Source: Verrucomicrobiales bacterium
GTDB taxonomy: Bacteria; Verrucomicrobiota; Verrucomicrobiia; Verrucomicrobiales; SLCJ01
NCBI GenBank assembly: GCA_024636835.1
Contig: JAGXGH010000140.1
Span: 1-64,000, forward strand
Length of the DNA: 64,000 nucleotides
Direction of reading: 5' to 3'
The translations under genes were made by a program, and so were the position numbers. How positions within the stretch are numbered: the first letter of the stretch is position 1; each line of letters begins with the position of its first letter. Positions 1-7,732 of this stretch are shown here, piece by piece. The notes under the pieces are model-generated. The model made no database searches, had not been told where the DNA came from, and saw only the letters and a list, made by a program, of their open reading frames with translations.

Positions 1-417
1 AAGAGACAGCTCAATGATCAGTGGACAAACTACATTCACGCCGAAGCACCCGAAGGCGAGGAAGATCCTACCGATCTGACCGATGAACTCACAGACGACG
101 ATACCGAAACGCCGGAACCCGAAAGCACACCAGCTAATAAGCCCGAATGGGCAACGGATCCTAACGTCAAGTCAGACGAGAAAGGGCTTGGCTACGGTGG
201 CAGCGGCGGCTTCGGCGGTGGCGGCGGAGATCCCTACAAGCGAATCAAGAACATTGAGAAAGCTCTTGAAGACGTGGCCGATGATCCCGATGTGGATCCG
301 GAACGCCTCTCCGCCGTGGAATACGTGATCAACGTCCTCGACGGCCTCCACGACTGCAAGACCCTCAAGGCATGGCTCAAGAAGAAAGACGCCGCATCAG
401 ACGACGACGCCGCCTAG
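1..417 (+). CDS. Acidic phage protein with glycine-rich linker (5' end outside window)
   Basis: The reading frame is open from base 1 to a TAG at 415-417 and gives 138 residues. It is rich in Asp and Glu over the first 60 residues. It then has a Gly-rich stretch, and ends in a more ordinary helical segment of about 55 residues followed by a Lys then Asp/Ala tail. No domain is recognised. The layout (acidic region, flexible linker, compact domain) would fit a DNA-metabolism accessory or ssDNA-binding-type protein, but that is a guess. A GC-rich hairpin follows the stop codon. Confidence 0.75.
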   Translation, partial: KRQLNDQWTNYIHAEAPEGEEDPTDLTDELTDDDTETPEPESTPANKPEWATDPNVKSDEKGLGYGGSGGFGGGGGDPYKRIKNIEKALEDVADDPDVDPERLSAVEYVINVLDGLHDCKTLKAWLKKKDAASDDDAA

Positions 418-428
418 CCGACCACTCT

Positions 429-458
429 CCACCGCGCCTCATTCGGGCGGCGCGGTGG
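429..458 (+). terminator. GC-rich hairpin after the first gene
   Basis: A perfect 10-bp stem (CCACCGCGCC at 429-438 with GGCGCGGTGG at 449-458) closes a 10-base loop 12 bases after a stop codon. No U-tract follows, so it may be a weak or factor-dependent terminator or an RNA-stability element. Confidence 0.4.
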
Positions 459-578
459 ACTGGCCAGCCAGCGGTGCCAGCAAGCGCCAACGTCCATTTC
501 CCTGCGCGTCTATGTTCCATGCCAGCCCCCATGGAGAGCCAACACTGGCGGGGCACACTTTCCACTCAATTAACTACA

Positions 579-797
579 ATGAAAAACAGAACCGACCCAC
601 TACAACCCAACGGGAAATGCGCGGTATGCGGATCCACAGATTCACGCATCCCCGCAGCGGATCCGGATGAGAAGAACCTTCCCGTCAATCAGCGCACCAC
701 CGTATGCGTCAGCTGCTTCGGGATCTACACATCCGCCCTCGCCCTCATCAAGAACACCGATGAGGCCATCGCCTCCGGCAAACTAAACGTCAACTAA
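579..797 (+). CDS. Small zinc-ribbon protein
   Basis: A 72-residue protein with two Cys-x-x-Cys knuckles (CAVC near residue 14, CVSC near residue 42) that could form one zinc ribbon. A longer in-frame ORF begins at 372, but it overlaps the preceding gene and its extra residues are an Arg-rich out-of-frame reading. The start at 579 follows the leader AACTACA typical of this phage. Family not recognised; probably a small nucleic-acid- or protein-binding accessory factor. Confidence 0.7.
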   Translation: MKNRTDPLQPNGKCAVCGSTDSRIPAADPDEKNLPVNQRTTVCVSCFGIYTSALALIKNTDEAIASGKLNVN

Positions 798-828
798 CTT
801 AACTACCAATCCAACCGAACAACGCCAC

Positions 829-1617
829 ATGAAAAACATCGACAGCATCAAAGACAAACTCCGCAAGCTTCTCAACCTTTCCAATGACGAAGGCGCATCC
901 GCTGGCGAGATCGACAACGCCATCGGCATCGCCACGCAACTCATGGCTCGCCATAACCTCACCCGTGAGGATATCGATCTCTCTGACGAGGATCCCACAA
1001 AGAACGTCAAGCTCGGCCAGCAATTCGCCGTCAGCCTTGGATCCCGTCTGGCCTATTGGGAAATCTGCCTAGCGCATTTTGTCACAGGCTTTATCGGGTT
1101 TACCGATTTCTACCCGGACAAGGTAGAAGGCACCCTATACCGGAACGGCATCGCGCTACTCAATCCAGACGGCAACGAACGCAAAGGAACCTTGATGTGG
1201 TTCTACGGATCCGATGAATCCGCACAGCAAGCGGTAGAACTCTACGAAGAACTCGCCAGCATCATTCAAGGAGTTGCCACCGTCCGATATGCCTCATGGG
1301 CTAGAGCAAAAGGCGCGGCCTATGCTGAGGGCTTTACTCTTGGACTACTCTCGAAACTTGAGAAAGCAAAAGCCCAACTCTCCCTCAGCGACGAGAAGAC
1401 ACATCAGCTTGTCCTGGTAGATCAGAGCAACCAACTCGCCGTTGTCAACAAGGGCAAGCAATGGCTCAAAGAAACCACCGGAGCAACGATAATAACCAAG
1501 AAACATAAAGGCGCGCCCGCCAATCCAGACAACGCCTACGCCAAGGGCAGAGGATTCCGCGACGGCCAGAGCTACAACCCATCCAAGCCAAGCGGAACAC
1601 GCCGCCTCGAAGCCTAA
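829..1617 (+). CDS. DUF2786 domain protein
   Basis: A 262-residue protein. Residues about 4-45 (helical, with the pattern KLRKLLNLSNDEGAS and MARHNLTREDI) match the DUF2786 domain, found in many phage and bacterial proteins with a longer C-terminal part, as here. The C-terminal region contains a conserved Tyr/Trp-rich core and a Gly-rich, basic end. Biochemical function of the family is not established. The gene is preceded by the leader AACGCCAC and sits in a run of short plus-strand accessory genes. Confidence 0.8.
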   Translation: MKNIDSIKDKLRKLLNLSNDEGASAGEIDNAIGIATQLMARHNLTREDIDLSDEDPTKNVKLGQQFAVSLGSRLAYWEICLAHFVTGFIGFTDFYPDKVEGTLYRNGIALLNPDGNERKGTLMWFYGSDESAQQAVELYEELASIIQGVATVRYASWARAKGAAYAEGFTLGLLSKLEKAKAQLSLSDEKTHQLVLVDQSNQLAVVNKGKQWLKETTGATIITKKHKGAPANPDNAYAKGRGFRDGQSYNPSKPSGTRRLEA

Positions 1618-1641
1618 CCACTCACCCAAATGCCAATCACC

Positions 1642-1908
1642 ATGACACAACAAGGATTAGAATACATCGCCAAGACCTACGACGTGCCAGCCGAGAAAGG
1701 CCAGCGCGTAGTCTACCACCCCATCGGAAGACCGAGACGACCTGGTAAGATCTCCGGAGCATGGGGACAATACATTCACATCCACTTCGACGGCGAGGAA
1801 AAACCATCCTCACTTTGCTACCATCCCACATGGGCAATCGCCTATCTCGATGAGAACGACAAGCCAATCGAAGGCAAGGACTTCATCGAGACGGAAACAA
1901 AATCATAG
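1642..1908 (+). CDS. Hypothetical small phage protein
   Basis: An 88-residue protein. The start at 1642 is preferred over the in-frame ATG at 1630 because it follows the usual leader (AATCACC before ATG). The middle part (RVVYHPIGRPRRPGKISG, then a segment ending HIHFDGEE) alternates hydrophobic residues like a small beta-barrel (SH3-like) fold. No family recognised. It lies between two accessory genes and ends 4 bases before the next start. Confidence 0.7.
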   Translation: MTQQGLEYIAKTYDVPAEKGQRVVYHPIGRPRRPGKISGAWGQYIHIHFDGEEKPSSLCYHPTWAIAYLDENDKPIEGKDFIETETKS

Positions 1909-1912
1909 CACC

Positions 1913-2128
1913 ATGCCAGATAAAAACCATCTCACCGAAGCAGCCGACGCTGTGAAGAAAAAACTTCCTAGCGACCATGGCTTTATCCTGCTTGCCGTCC
2001 CAATGAATACATTGGATCCGCGTGTAAACTATATCTCAAATGTGCAACGTAAAGACGCAATCACAATGCTTAAAACTTTTCTGTTCACGGCAGGAGATGA
2101 GGAAGAATGGATGAAGCACATCAAGTAG
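1913..2128 (+). CDS. Hypothetical small phage protein
   Basis: A 71-residue protein starting 4 bases after the preceding stop, with the leader ATAGCACC. It has a helical N-terminus, a hydrophobic strand (HGFILLAVPM) and an amphipathic helix in the last 30 residues. A longer in-frame ORF from 1850 overlaps the previous gene and is rejected. No family recognised. Confidence 0.7.
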   Translation: MPDKNHLTEAADAVKKKLPSDHGFILLAVPMNTLDPRVNYISNVQRKDAITMLKTFLFTAGDEEEWMKHIK

Positions 2129-2161
2129 ATCACCATAAAATCAAACACCATCAATAACACC

Positions 2162-2371
2162 ATGACCGAAAACGAAACACCAGATACCCCATGCGACCAG
2201 TGCAATAGCACTGGCAATATAAACCACGATTGCGAAACCTGCGAAGGCAACGGATGGGTGGAAGACCCAAGCGACGGCGGGACTATGACATGTCCTGATT
2301 GCGGAGGATCAGAAGACTGCTCAAAATGTGACGGTGAAGGATACCTCTATCCGCACGACGAAGAGGAATAG
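2162..2371 (+). CDS. Small DnaJ-type cysteine-rich zinc-finger protein
   Basis: A 69-residue protein built almost wholly from CxxC motifs: CDQCNSTG, CETCEGNG, CPDCGG and CSKCDGEG. This CxxCxGxG repeat is the signature of the DnaJ central zinc-finger domain, which binds two zinc ions and unfolded polypeptide. No J domain is present, so it is a stand-alone zinc finger. A longer protein at 4050-4739 in this cluster carries a similar array. Start follows the leader AATAACACC. Confidence 0.8.
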   Translation: MTENETPDTPCDQCNSTGNINHDCETCEGNGWVEDPSDGGTMTCPDCGGSEDCSKCDGEGYLYPHDEEE

Positions 2372-2390
2372 CTCATCGATTATCACCACC

Positions 2391-2615
2391 ATGGACGAAA
2401 ACAACACCACCCCACCACGGCCTACCTTTTTAATCAAGGGTAGAAACATAGGGAAGACGGCAAGACTCGCCAAGGATATCAGGCACCTATCCATGGAGGG
2501 ATTCAGTATTCACGTTTCATCAACTACCAAAGAACAATCCACCCGTTTAAGAAACCTCATCGGCTACGACTCAGCGCACGATATCACCATGCACTGCACC
2601 GATGACAAAGCGTAG
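2391..2615 (+). CDS. Mini P-loop-like protein
   Basis: A 74-residue protein. The segment FLIKGRNIGKTARLAKDI resembles the strand-P-loop-helix start of a P-loop NTPase, but the loop (GRNIGKT) is one residue shorter than the Walker A consensus GxxxxGK[ST]. A second strand (FSIHVSSTT) follows. No Walker B or sensor residues are present, so it looks like the first beta-alpha-beta unit only. A second protein of this kind lies at 5097-5324. The start at 2391 follows ATCACCACC. Confidence 0.65.
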   Translation: MDENNTTPPRPTFLIKGRNIGKTARLAKDIRHLSMEGFSIHVSSTTKEQSTRLRNLIGYDSAHDITMHCTDDKA

Positions 2616-2647
2616 CAGCTACGCACGAACTACAACCATCACCAACC

Positions 2648-3490
2648 ATGCAAGACACATCCACCACCATCACCCCGCGCCGTGGCAGCGCCGACCGCCG
2701 CCATGCAAATTCACTCACCCTCAACCCCGATCACGTATGCGTTGCCGTCCGCGCATCTACGGATGAGCAAACGAATTCCCTGGAAGTTCAACAGGATGAG
2801 ACGCGCAGATTCGCAGAGAAGAACAACCTCACCATCCACGATTACTATGTGGACAGAGGAACCTCAGCCACCAAAACCAAATTCCTCAACCGGAAATCCG
2901 TCAAGCGGATGATCAAGGACATGAAGCGCGAAGGGATCCCCAACATCCTGATTCTCCGCATCGACCGCGCCTTCCGCTCCGTTCCGGATATGGTCAACAC
3001 CCTTGTCGAACTGGACAACGAAGGGATTGGATTCATCTCGATCTCTCCACAGATCGACTCACGCACACCTTCCGGCCGCATCCAAATGCAGCTGCTCGGC
3101 ATGATTGCAGAATTGGAAACCACCTTCCGCCAACAGCGCCAGCTGGAAACCTTTGAACTCATGCGAGGGAAGAACCAGGCGAGATCCAACAACGCCTCAT
3201 ACGGCTGGCAACTCGTCCCTTCCATGCGCAAGAGTAAGCTAGGTAACACCGCCAAGGACGTAGTGCCTCACAAGCAGGAGCAGCGCCGCCTTTGCGTCAT
3301 CATGCGCTGGAGAAACAGCGGCATGACATGGCAAGCCATCGCCGACCGCCTCAACGCCAAAGGCATACCCACCAAGAAGGGCGGTAAAAGCATCACCATC
3401 AAGGGAGGCAAGACCAAGACCGCATCAGGCAAATGGTTTCCTGCCACCGTCAAGTCAGTTTACGAACACGCTCATCAACCCACTACATGA
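2648..3490 (+). CDS. Small serine recombinase (resolvase plus truncated recombinase domain)
   Basis: A 280-residue protein. After about 28 extra residues, the resolvase/invertase catalytic domain begins. The nucleophile is Ser37 in VRASTDEQ, the second active-site cluster is in ILRIDRAFRS, and the long helix E (PSGRIQMQLLGMIAELE) follows. A Recombinase-type DNA-binding domain (TWQAIADRLNAKGIPT) comes next, and the protein stops just after the KWFPATVKSVY motif. The zinc ribbon and coiled coil of large serine integrases are absent. It may act as a resolvase, an invertase for the fibre module, or a minimal integrase. Its stop overlaps the next start (ATGA). Confidence 0.88.
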   Translation: MQDTSTTITPRRGSADRRHANSLTLNPDHVCVAVRASTDEQTNSLEVQQDETRRFAEKNNLTIHDYYVDRGTSATKTKFLNRKSVKRMIKDMKREGIPNILILRIDRAFRSVPDMVNTLVELDNEGIGFISISPQIDSRTPSGRIQMQLLGMIAELETTFRQQRQLETFELMRGKNQARSNNASYGWQLVPSMRKSKLGNTAKDVVPHKQEQRRLCVIMRWRNSGMTWQAIADRLNAKGIPTKKGGKSITIKGGKTKTASGKWFPATVKSVYEHAHQPTT

Positions 3491-3717
3491 AAGACCAAGA
3501 AGATTCCACCACCCTATTCGGAGATAGATTACAACAAGTGCTCGATGAGACAGGCATGAGCCAATCGGATCTAGCCAGAAAGATGAAGGTCAACCAACCA
3601 CAGATCAACCACTGGACGGCTGGCCGACAAACACCTAGCTACCACAACATCGTCAAGATCCTACGAGCCATCCCTACCCTCGATGCCCATTGGCTACTGA
3701 CCGGAGAGCATTTTTGA
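3487..3717 (+). CDS. XRE-family helix-turn-helix regulator
   Basis: A 76-residue protein that is almost entirely a Cro/C1-type HTH domain (FGDRLQQVLDETGMSQSDLARKM, then a recognition helix around VNQPQINHWTAGR). It lacks the C-terminal cleavage/dimerisation domain of LexA-like CI repressors. Its ATG overlaps the TGA of the serine recombinase, so the two are translationally coupled. It is one candidate for the protein that reads the GTCAA/TTGAC palindromes scattered through this phage (inference). Confidence 0.88.
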   Translation: MKDQEDSTTLFGDRLQQVLDETGMSQSDLARKMKVNQPQINHWTAGRQTPSYHNIVKILRAIPTLDAHWLLTGEHF

Positions 3718-3771
3718 TGCTCAAAAGGTTCTCTTTACTAGCACGTTCTTTTTATTTACACTACGACCACC

Positions 3772-4008
3772 ATGAACAACCCCACCGAAGACAAGAAACT
3801 CAATATCAAAAACTTCTTCATCACCTGCATCAGCTCGTTCATCAACGGAACCTTGATCCTCTTAGCGATAGGGCTGGCCATCTTCTTGAAGTCACTAGCC
3901 CTCGCCGTCGTCGCTATCGTTTGCATTTGCGGATGGCTCTCTCTTCTCAAGCTACAATCCGCCTCGCTGTTTGATGCTCCACACACAGAAGACGAGCAAA
4001 GCTCTTAG
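3772..4008 (+). CDS. Small membrane protein with two predicted TM helices
   Basis: A 78-residue protein with hydrophobic segments at about residues 14-38 and 40-58, a polar N-terminus and an acidic C-terminus. Family not recognised. It could act in superinfection exclusion or be an antiholin-like factor, but only the membrane topology is supported. Start follows ACGACCACC. Confidence 0.65.
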   Translation: MNNPTEDKKLNIKNFFITCISSFINGTLILLAIGLAIFLKSLALAVVAIVCICGWLSLLKLQSASLFDAPHTEDEQSS

Positions 4009-4049
4009 CGCCCGTCAAAAAAAACAACCAAGCCCACCCCCATAGAACC

Positions 4050-4739
4050 ATGATTCACATTGACGACATACTACCCCTGTTCCAGTCCGTGAAACCTATC
4101 GCCCTCTACAGGACAGCGAAGGAGAATCCATGGCTCTACGGCGGCACCACGGCCTTGCAGTTCACCATGCGGTATAGCGATCTCTATGTCCTCGATACGG
4201 ATCGCGTCTACACAAGATCAAGTGAAAGCAGAGCCCACCACCCACACCTGTTCAGTTGCCCTACCTCAGAAGAGCTAGACACCTCTTGCGAATGGCGGCC
4301 AGCACCACGTCAATCACCCTTGAAAACAAGGCGCATCACCTGTCCCTCATGCCGCGGATCCAAGTCACCTACCACCCCATGCTTCCCTTGCAGCGGCACC
4401 GAAGGAAACAAGGATTGCCTCGCTTGCGATGGCCACGGCTACCTGGTGGACAACACAGAGGAATGCGACCTCTGCAACGGCATCGGCAAAGTTCAAATCA
4501 ACTCGCCGAAATTCATATCGCTCACATCACGGAGCAAGCGCAAGCCATTCATCACCACCAATGCAAACCTGGATCCGATCTACAAAACATTTGGCACTGC
4601 ATGGAAGTTCACCACCCTCGGCTGCGGGGATCCGCTCATCAACGCGCCGGATCATTACGAAATGCTGATCCGGATCCCACCGATCCACATCGCTAAACCC
4701 ATCCTCATCCAAGCAGAGGAGCAGCTGATCACCGCATGA
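4050..4739 (+). CDS. Phage protein with DnaJ-like Cys-rich zinc-finger core
   Basis: A 229-residue protein. The central region (about residues 95-150) has repeated knuckles CPSC, CFPC, CLACDGHG and CDLCNGIG, the pattern of DnaJ-type zinc fingers. It is flanked by N- and C-terminal parts of unknown fold; the C-terminus ends in a strand-rich PDHYEMLIRIPP segment. This looks like a fold with a zinc-finger insertion rather than a chaperone, because no J domain is present. The last four bases overlap the next start (ATGA). Confidence 0.75.
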   Translation: MIHIDDILPLFQSVKPIALYRTAKENPWLYGGTTALQFTMRYSDLYVLDTDRVYTRSSESRAHHPHLFSCPTSEELDTSCEWRPAPRQSPLKTRRITCPSCRGSKSPTTPCFPCSGTEGNKDCLACDGHGYLVDNTEECDLCNGIGKVQINSPKFISLTSRSKRKPFITTNANLDPIYKTFGTAWKFTTLGCGDPLINAPDHYEMLIRIPPIHIAKPILIQAEEQLITA

Positions 4740-5104
4740 CAACACCACGCCGTTATCAAACTCAAGCTGGCCGTCGAAGGAATAGGAAGCAACTCCCCGA
4801 CGACTGCATCTTCGTGGGCAAGCCTACGATTTTTAAGCTGCCCTTCTCTCTCAATATCTATTCATGGCCGGAGGCCTTGGAGAACTACCGCAAGATGATC
4901 GACGGCACTCTTGATAGCAGCGACTTGAAGGAGAGCGACGACAGCGGACAGCGCCTCGGCTACTACAAGCACCTTGGCCAACAGATCGCCGCCCGCCTCC
5001 CTCTACTGAAAGGCCATCCACTCTCATCGAGAGAACGTCTCGGAGAATTCTCTCACGCGGACATTCTCATCGAACTAGCAAACCCAATAACTACCAATGC
5101 CTAA
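4736..5104 (+). CDS. DUF4326-like protein
   Basis: A 122-residue protein. The order CIFVGKPTIFKLPF, then WPEALENYRKMIDG, then KGHPLSSRERLGEFSHADILIELAN follows the DUF4326 family, whose members have a YIGRP..GNPF start and end in a CxC..CHADVLxxLAN motif. Here the two family Cys of the C-terminal motif are replaced, while HADIL is kept. The function of the family is not known; it is common in phages. Start overlaps the previous stop, and the end overlaps the next start by 8 bases. Confidence 0.7.
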   Translation: MTTPRRYQTQAGRRRNRKQLPDDCIFVGKPTIFKLPFSLNIYSWPEALENYRKMIDGTLDSSDLKESDDSGQRLGYYKHLGQQIAARLPLLKGHPLSSRERLGEFSHADILIELANPITTNA

Positions 5105-5324
5105 AAACAAAATCACCATCACCATCTCCGGAGATACGTCATCCGGAAAAACACGCACCGCCCGCTGGCTCGCATCCGTCCTCAAGAACATGGATATGAA
5201 CGTCAAGCTGATTGACGAAGGCAAAGAGTCAACCATCCATCAAGAGATCACCATCGAAACCAGCGACGACTTAAACATCGAGCTACTACCGATGCCGCCG
5301 AAGGAAGTGCTAGCACAGAACTAA
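5097..5324 (+). CDS. Mini P-loop protein with intact Walker A
   Basis: A 75-residue protein opening with strand ITITISG and a perfect Walker A motif GDTSSGKT (about residues 12-19). A helix (RTARWLASVLKNM) and a strand (NVKLIDEG) follow. No Walker B, lid or sensor is present. Complete P-loop kinases exceed 150 residues, so this is either a domain fragment or a dedicated nucleotide/phosphate-binding micro-protein. Its GTCAAGCTGATTGAC stretch at 5202-5216 matches the phage-wide palindrome. Start follows AACTACCA. Confidence 0.7.
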   Translation: MPKNKITITISGDTSSGKTRTARWLASVLKNMDMNVKLIDEGKESTIHQEITIETSDDLNIELLPMPPKEVLAQN

Positions 5325-5379
5325 ACCACTCTCCCTTGTGTAGAAAACCCACGCAAGAAACCACAAAACAACAACCACC

Positions 5380-5862
5380 ATGATTAACGTCTCATTCAAA
5401 AAAGAATTCAAAGCCGCCGTCCTCGACGGATCCAAGCCACACACCATCCGCGCAGAAGGAAAGCGTGAATACAAAGTCGGCGATCACCTACAACTCTTCA
5501 CCGGACTAAGAACCAAAAGCACTGAGCACTTTGCCGATGCCAAGTATGTCCCGAAGGTGGACAAGATCCGCATCGTCTACAATCAAGGCAAGCCCTACAC
5601 CATGGTCAACGGCCGTCTTTACACACCAAAGGAAGTGGAAGAGCTCGCCATCAATGACGGCTTCCCATCTGCCGAAGAGTTCTACGAGTTCTTCAAAGAG
5701 ACAGCCGAGGAAACCAAAGGCGTCTTCAATGGCAGCCTGATCTGGCTAGGCAAGGTCACACCACCGGAGCCCAAGAAAAAGACAGCCACTAAAAAGAAGT
5801 CGGCCGCTAAGAAAGTCGCCAAGAAAAAGGAAGCAACCAAGACCGAGACAGAGGACAAGTAA
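5380..5862 (+). CDS. ASCH/PUA-like domain protein with Lys/Ala-rich tail
   Basis: A 160-residue protein. Residues 1-60 contain the ASCH hallmarks KPHTIRAEGKREYKVGDHL and LFTGLRTK seen in many phage ASCH proteins. The ASCH fold is PUA-like and is associated with RNA or modified-nucleotide binding. The last 30 residues are a Lys/Ala-rich, histone-H1-like tail that should bind nucleic acid. A strong intrinsic terminator follows at 5886, closing the first plus-strand gene block. Confidence 0.8.
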   Translation: MINVSFKKEFKAAVLDGSKPHTIRAEGKREYKVGDHLQLFTGLRTKSTEHFADAKYVPKVDKIRIVYNQGKPYTMVNGRLYTPKEVEELAINDGFPSAEEFYEFFKETAEETKGVFNGSLIWLGKVTPPEPKKKTATKKKSAAKKVAKKKEATKTETEDK

Positions 5863-5885
5863 ACCCCTCTAATCAATCAACCATC

Positions 5886-5926
5886 AGCCCTCTCCTGTGA
5901 ACAACAGGAGAGGGCTGTTTTCGTTT
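5886..5926 (+). terminator. Rho-independent terminator
   Basis: A perfect 13-bp stem (AGCCCTCTCCTGT at 5886-5898 with ACAGGAGAGGGCT at 5904-5916) closes a 5-base loop and is followed by a T-rich tract (GTTTTCGTTT). It ends the early gene block. Confidence 0.92.
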
Positions 5927-5940
5927 CAAGACCCAACATC

Positions 5941-5991
5941 GTCAATTCACTTTACCATCACCATGATACTCTGATACTATTACCCACCAAA
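5941..5991 (+). promoter_or_regulatory. Putative promoter/operator of the lipoprotein gene
   Basis: GTCAATTCACTTTAC (5941-5955) matches the phage's GTCAA-N5-TTKAC palindrome. Its TTTACC half could serve as a -35 box with TACTAT about 18 bases later as -10. It lies between a terminator and the start at 6002, so a new promoter is expected here. Confidence 0.45.
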
Positions 5992-6001
5992 CTACATAAC
6001 C

Positions 6002-6472
6002 ATGAAAACCTATCTCCAACTGATACTCTGCATCGTTCTCACTGTAAGCTGCAACGCACAGTCAACCCCGGAACTCGCCAACCTGAAATCCCTACGCGAC
6101 TCGGCCGTTGATAAGATTGATCGCGCCTACATCCAGCAAGTCCGCGAACTCAAAGAGCGTTACACCAAAGCCGGTAAGCTAACCGAAGCCATGGAATGCG
6201 AAGCTATCCTATCCGAGCTCGACAGCAACGCCCGCGATTACCCGAAGCAATGGCTAATCGGATCGAAGTGGAAAAGCGAAAAGAGCGGAAAGATTTTTAC
6301 CTTCTCGGATACCTCATTTACTAACAAAATATCCGCTTACACATGGAGCAAGAACGGCAATGAGATCACAGTGGCCATACCTGGAGAGCCTCTAAAGCTA
6401 AGGCTAAACCAAGAGGCGAATTCCCTGCAAGAATTGAACAAAGAGAAGGTGCGCTGGATGCGGGTAGATTAG
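6002..6472 (+). CDS. Secreted lipoprotein, unknown function
   Basis: A 156-residue protein with a signal peptide and lipobox (LTVSC, Cys17). A helical region follows (LKSLRDSAVDKIDRAYIQQV), then a beta-rich C-terminal half with GSKWKSEKSGKIFTFSD. The helix and lipocalin-like C-terminus resemble small secreted proteins frequent in Planctomycetota and Verrucomicrobiota. It has its own promoter region after a terminator, as expected for a lysogenic-conversion (moron) gene expressed from the prophage. It may alter the cell surface or block superinfection (inference). It converges with the gene at 6469. Confidence 0.72.
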   Translation: MKTYLQLILCIVLTVSCNAQSTPELANLKSLRDSAVDKIDRAYIQQVRELKERYTKAGKLTEAMECEAILSELDSNARDYPKQWLIGSKWKSEKSGKIFTFSDTSFTNKISAYTWSKNGNEITVAIPGEPLKLRLNQEANSLQELNKEKVRWMRVD

Positions 6473-7077
6473 TGCCAACTTCCTGCATAACCTGGATTCA
6501 CCCATGCACTATCATTGGTGATTTTCTTGTCGCTGTAAAGGTGCGTATAAGCGTGTTTGTCACTGACCATGCAAATGTCCCAATGATGGCGGGAAAGCGC
6601 CTCATACCAACAGCCTGGGCCAGTAACGCGCCACACGTTTTTATCTCTCAGCAACGCACGATTGCGTAATTGGTGTAGGCAAACACATTTGATAAACGGA
6701 TGCTGAGGTTGCGCAAACCAAGACACGCCATTACTGGCTGATCGCCCTTGAATATTGCAAACAACAAGGCTGCTATTATTTGCACACCACACCCATAGCC
6801 CATCAGTTTTGTGAGGAACAACATCCGTTCCCATTGCCAACCCTCCGAAATCCCGTTGAGCCCGCGCTAGAATAAGATCAGCTCGCATTGCGTGGTGGGA
6901 ACAAGTGTTGGAAACCGCATCGTAATCGTCCCATTGCCTACGTGCTTTCTGGTCATCCCAAAGAATCATCTCCCATCCATCCGGAAGAACTGACCGCCAC
7001 GCCTCACGGTTTTTCACAAACTCAAGAGGAAGATAATCTTCACCTTGAACCCATACTTGATGAAGTATCTTTTTCAT
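6469..7077 (-). CDS. GT32-like glycosyltransferase
   Basis: A 202-residue protein from the ATG at 7077; an in-frame ATG at 7149 adds 24 residues that do not look conserved. The N-terminal KKILHQVWVQG matches the start of GT32 (OCH1-like, sugar-binding DXD) transferases. MRADLILARAQRDFGGLAMGTDV corresponds to the family's helix plus DXD region, with the first Asp replaced (GTD). Such enzymes use a nucleotide sugar. A larger GT32-GT25 fusion lies at 23309-24475. It is inserted against the surrounding plus-strand tail genes, suggesting cargo that modifies the virion or host surface. Confidence 0.7.
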   Translation of the reverse strand: MKKILHQVWVQGEDYLPLEFVKNREAWRSVLPDGWEMILWDDQKARRQWDDYDAVSNTCSHHAMRADLILARAQRDFGGLAMGTDVVPHKTDGLWVWCANNSSLVVCNIQGRSASNGVSWFAQPQHPFIKCVCLHQLRNRALLRDKNVWRVTGPGCWYEALSRHHWDICMVSDKHAYTHLYSDKKITNDSAWVNPGYAGSWH

Positions 7078-7263
7078 TTCTTGATCACTCGGCACAGCCA
7101 AATTAGAGCCGCAATACAAAGAACTAGCGACACGGGCAAATGCCACCACGCCGGATCCGAACCAGAGTAATGCTGTAGATAGTAATACATGGGCGATTTT
7201 TCTTCTTTCTCAGATCCACCCTAGCCGTTACTGTTTCACAATCCAGAACAAACAGCATCGCCC

Positions 7264-7731
7264 ATGAATCTTTCAGACCTTTTAGTTCCACTCCGCATCG
7301 TCATCGGTGATCAGCCCATCGAAGGAACCACGGATAACACGGACGCGGATCTCACCGCTTCTCTCAAAGCCCTCTTCACGATGGGCATGGCTCCGGACTG
7401 CCTCACCTTGAATGATGACGACACGATCACACCGGAACCTAACGGCGATGCCGTTGGCGTCGTCGTCATCAAGACCGCCCTGGTAATGAAGGGCGGATTC
7501 TCGCCTACCAACATCCGCACCCGCGCCTTGTCGATGACTACTCCAAATGGAGAGCGCCGCGACACTCTAAATCATCTCAGGATCCTGCTCAACGATCTCA
7601 TCCAAGATGGCGATCCATGCAACGAAGGCGGATCCCCATCATTCGGCGTGGCTCACGACATGACCACTCACTTGCGATCCGAATTCGCAGAAGACAACGG
7701 AGCGAACAACGATCCGGCAACCCTTCTCTAA
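7264..7731 (+). CDS. Putative tail/neck structural protein
   Basis: A 155-residue protein starting the plus-strand structural block. It has an acidic N-terminal helix and a segment GVVVIKTALVMKGGFSP that alternates hydrophobic residues. No family recognised with confidence. Position upstream of several tail-assembly genes and spacing of 1 base to the next gene suggest a connector or tail-completion role. Confidence 0.55.
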   Translation: MNLSDLLVPLRIVIGDQPIEGTTDNTDADLTASLKALFTMGMAPDCLTLNDDDTITPEPNGDAVGVVVIKTALVMKGGFSPTNIRTRALSMTTPNGERRDTLNHLRILLNDLIQDGDPCNEGGSPSFGVAHDMTTHLRSEFAEDNGANNDPATLL

Positions 7732-7732
7732 T

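Noticed and set aside
372-797. 141-residue ORF covering the end of gene 1 and the small zinc-ribbon gene
   Set aside because: Its N-terminal part overlaps the first gene out of frame and is Arg-rich; the real start is at 579.
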